A stretch of 5,918 bases of DNA from assembly GCA_964230195.1 (NCBI GenBank), contig CAXRGH010000182.1, positions 1-5,918 on the forward strand, read 5' to 3'. Positions 4,654 to 5,918 of the stretch are shown here, one piece after another (position 1 is the stretch's first letter; every line of letters starts with the position of its first letter). A program made the translations under genes and the position numbers. This DNA is from CAXRGH01 sp964230195. Its GTDB lineage: Bacteria > Pseudomonadota > Gammaproteobacteria > Enterobacterales > Alteromonadaceae. The notes below the pieces were generated by a model. The model was not told the DNA's origin. It did not search any database and saw nothing but the letters and a program-made list of their open reading frames with translations.

Positions 4654-5918
4654 TTAAAGACTGGGATCGTGAATTCTGACCAACAGAGCGGCACCACTCG
4701 CAGCGCCAGCATTCCAATTCTTTTTATAACCAGGGTTTCCAACAGAAGCAGGCTTGAAAGTCACGCCAATGGATGGGTTTTGATCGCCATCATTTTGGGC
4801 GGTGGTGGGTACTAGTGCTGTCCACTCTTCACTATCTGCTTTGGGCGACCATACACCGTCATTGAAATCTAAGAATGAATCAGGCTCGTCACGGAAGAAG
4901 TCCGCAATGGCTTGCATTTCATCTTCTGTAGCGTAGCGCCATTCGGTATTATCTGCCAACCAACCATCAACAGTGGCGAAGTTAGCATTGTTACCGCCGA
5001 GGTTATCTGCCACTGTTAAGCGCATCACATCCAGGGCGTTACCTGCCAGGTTGTAGCCAGTCCAATGATCGGCTAATAGATTGTTGGTGAAGGTTTCGTC
5101 ATTGGTGACTACCGATGGGATGGTGTCATCAATCACTTGATCTTCGGTATCGTCACCCATGCCATCATCCATGCCATCATCTATGCCATCATCTATGCCA
5201 TCATCCATGCCGTCACCCATGTCATCATCCATACCATCACCCATGTCATGGTCCATAGTTCTGACTAGTAATGCTGCGCCGCCCAATGCGCCGGCATTAA
5301 AATTCTTTTTGTAGGCGACTGCAGACACCGAGTCTGGTTTGAAGGTGACGCCAAGCGCAGGGCTCGCATCATCCGCATTTTGCGCCTCTGTTGGAACGAG
5401 AGCAGTCCACTCATCAGCGGTAGTCTTGGGTGACCACACGCCACCATTTAACGCGGTGAATTGAGCAGGATTGTCACGGAACAGATCCGCAATTAATTCC
5501 ATTTCATCTTGAGTTGCATAACGCCACTCGGTATTGCTGGCCAACCATTCGTCCACTTTAACAAAATTACTGTTGTTACCGTTGATGTTATCTGCCACGT
5601 TTAAGCGCATGATGTCTAAGACTTGACCGCCAAGGTTGAGTGCTGTCCAGAAGTCATCGTCTTCCATATTCACGAAGGTGTCTGGATTGGACAGGTCTGT
5701 GGGATCACTAGGCTCGTGCATACCGTCGTCCGTGCCGTCGCCCGTGCCGTCATCCGTGCCGTCGCCCGTGCCGTCGCCCATGCCGTCATCTGTGCCGTCG
5801 CCCGTGCCGTCGCCCATGCCGTCATCCGTGCCGTCATCCGTGCCGTCGCCCGTGCCGTCATCCGTGCCGTCGTCCGTGCCGTCGCCCATGCCGTCATCCG
5901 TGCCGTCGCCCATGCCGT
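4654..5918 (-). CDS. Modular Asp/Gly-repeat protein with duplicated 143-residue domain (5' partial)
   Basis: The minus-strand frame is open from the stop at 4654-4656 to the window edge. The first Met available (5911-5913) is one of the repeat-unit Mets, so the true start lies outside. Layout from the visible N-terminal side: an array of sixteen (T/M)(D/G)DG units, a short HEPSDPTDLS linker, domain copy 1, a second acidic array of nine to ten units, domain copy 2, and a six-residue tail ending DPSL. Each domain has conserved LDxMRLxVADN, NTEWRYATxDEM, GVWSPK, EWTALVPT and GALLVR-like ends. The WRYAT-DEM block and the final ALLVR recall domains of secreted DUF1566/C-type-lectin-like and PEP-CTERM-associated proteins, but this is a weak resemblance. 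The tail has no PEP-CTERM, LPXTG or transmembrane anchor. There are no cysteines in the visible part. The strongly acidic composition suggests an extracellular, possibly cation-binding, surface protein; export is inferred because the signal region is missing. The gene converges on the DUF5062-like gene and shares its terminator. Confidence 0.8.
   Translation of the reverse strand, partial: GMGDGTDDGMGDGTDDGTDDGTGDGTDDGTDDGMGDGTGDGTDDGMGDGTGDGTDDGTGDGTDDGMHEPSDPTDLSNPDTFVNMEDDDFWTALNLGGQVLDIMRLNVADNINGNNSNFVKVDEWLASNTEWRYATQDEMELIADLFRDNPAQFTALNGGVWSPKTTADEWTALVPTEAQNADDASPALGVTFKPDSVSAVAYKKNFNAGALGGAALLVRTMDHDMGDGMDDDMGDGMDDGIDDGIDDGMDDGMGDDTEDQVIDDTIPSVVTNDETFTNNLLADHWTGYNLAGNALDVMRLTVADNLGGNNANFATVDGWLADNTEWRYATEDEMQAIADFFRDEPDSFLDFNDGVWSPKADSEEWTALVPTTAQNDGDQNPSIGVTFKPASVGNPGYKKNWNAGAASGAALLVRIHDPSL
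4675..5103 (-). repeat. Domain copy 2 (C-terminal) of the internal duplication
   Basis: This 143-residue unit starts at NDETF and ends at GAALLVR. It aligns to the copy at 5260-5688 without any gap, with 91 identical positions counted by hand. Conserved aromatic positions include Trp14, Trp48, Trp55, Trp85 and Trp94 of the unit, suggesting a folded, perhaps ligand-binding domain. Divergence concentrates near unit residues 6-11, 73-80 and 105-112, which probably form loops. Confidence 0.85.
5149..5256 (-). repeat. Inner acidic array: nine diverged 12-bp units
   Basis: Nine 12-bp units encode four-residue blocks in the order MDHD, MGDG, MDDD, MGDG, MDDG, IDDG, IDDG, MDDG, MGDD; a decayed tenth (TEDQ) follows at 5137-5148. 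Most first positions are Met (ATG), with two ATA Ile codons one change away. Codons are AT-richer (GAT and ATG) than in the outer array. It forms the flexible acidic linker between the two domain copies. Confidence 0.85.
5260..5688 (-). repeat. Domain copy 1 of the internal duplication
   Basis: This 143-residue unit starts at NPDTF and ends at GAALLVR. It is co-linear with the copy at 4675-5103, which points to tandem duplication of a domain-plus-array module. Conserved blocks are NTEWRYAT, GVWSPK, EWTALVPT and GVTFKP. Confidence 0.85.
5722..5918 (-). repeat. Outer Asp/Gly array: 12-bp tandem repeat, sixteen full units to window edge
   Basis: On the plus strand the unit is GCCGTC followed by GCCCGT, ATCCGT or close variants. 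Sixteen complete units fill 5722-5913, and a partial one runs off the edge. Encoded blocks are TDDG (eight), TGDG (four) and MGDG (four), giving 24 Asp and no Lys or Arg in 64 residues. The third codon is GAC in every unit, and the fourth is GGC in all but one. A higher-order MGDG-TGDG-TDDG triplet (36 bp) occurs twice in succession. Near-identity of codons indicates recent expansion or homogenisation. Confidence 0.92.

Noticed and set aside
4657..4674. C-terminal anchor or exosortase (PEP-CTERM) signal on the repeat protein
   Set aside because: The protein ends six residues after ALLVR with no hydrophobic segment or basic tail.
5670..5897. Open frame on the minus strand encoding Thr/Ala/Arg/Met repeats
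   Set aside because: It is the out-of-frame reading of the 12-bp array; the Asp/Gly frame continues into the conserved domains and to a stop next to a terminator.
5722..5918. CRISPR array
   Set aside because: The repeat has a 12-bp period with no unique spacers and is translated in frame as part of a longer protein.
5149..5918. RTX calcium-binding nonapeptides or EF-hands
   Set aside because: The units are four residues long, (T/M)(D/G)DG; neither the GGxGxDxUx nonapeptide nor a 12-residue EF loop with a terminal Glu fits.

Overview
The window looks like a chromosomal piece of a marine-type gammaproteobacterium. The reasons are moderate-to-low GC, Gram-negative export signals (an outer-membrane lipobox and a Sec signal peptide), and an 86-residue protein that resembles the DUF5062 family, which I recall from Vibrio and related genera. 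Genus cannot be fixed from the sequence. There are no RNA genes, insertion sequences or CRISPR arrays.

Positions 1-106 hold a short, AT-rich upstream region full of palindromes, probably the promoter and operator of what follows. Positions 107-4195 carry a tight same-strand set of three envelope genes: a lipoprotein with a DUF4919-like N-terminal half and TPR/Sel1-like repeats; an exported DUF3857-transglutaminase protein with an intact Cys-His-Asp triad, whose start overlaps the lipoprotein stop by 4 bases; and a small single-pass membrane protein of unknown family. The spacing suggests one transcript, and together they suggest a periplasmic/outer-membrane module built around a papain-like transglutaminase-fold enzyme. 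The substrate cannot be told.

Positions 4196-4307 are a short intergenic stretch with one imperfect hairpin, followed by the small DUF5062-like gene (4308-4568). A 14-bp perfect palindrome and a strong bidirectional terminator (4595-4629) separate it from the convergent gene on the minus strand.

That minus-strand gene (4654 to beyond 5918) is the most unusual item. It encodes two 143-residue domains that align without a gap at 91 of 143 positions (about 64 percent, counted by hand). Each is preceded by an Asp/Gly-rich array of four-residue units encoded by 12-bp DNA repeats. The outer array is nearly homogeneous at the DNA level and runs off the window edge; the inner one is diverged. The gene is therefore incomplete here, and its N-terminus, export signal and possible further domains lie outside.
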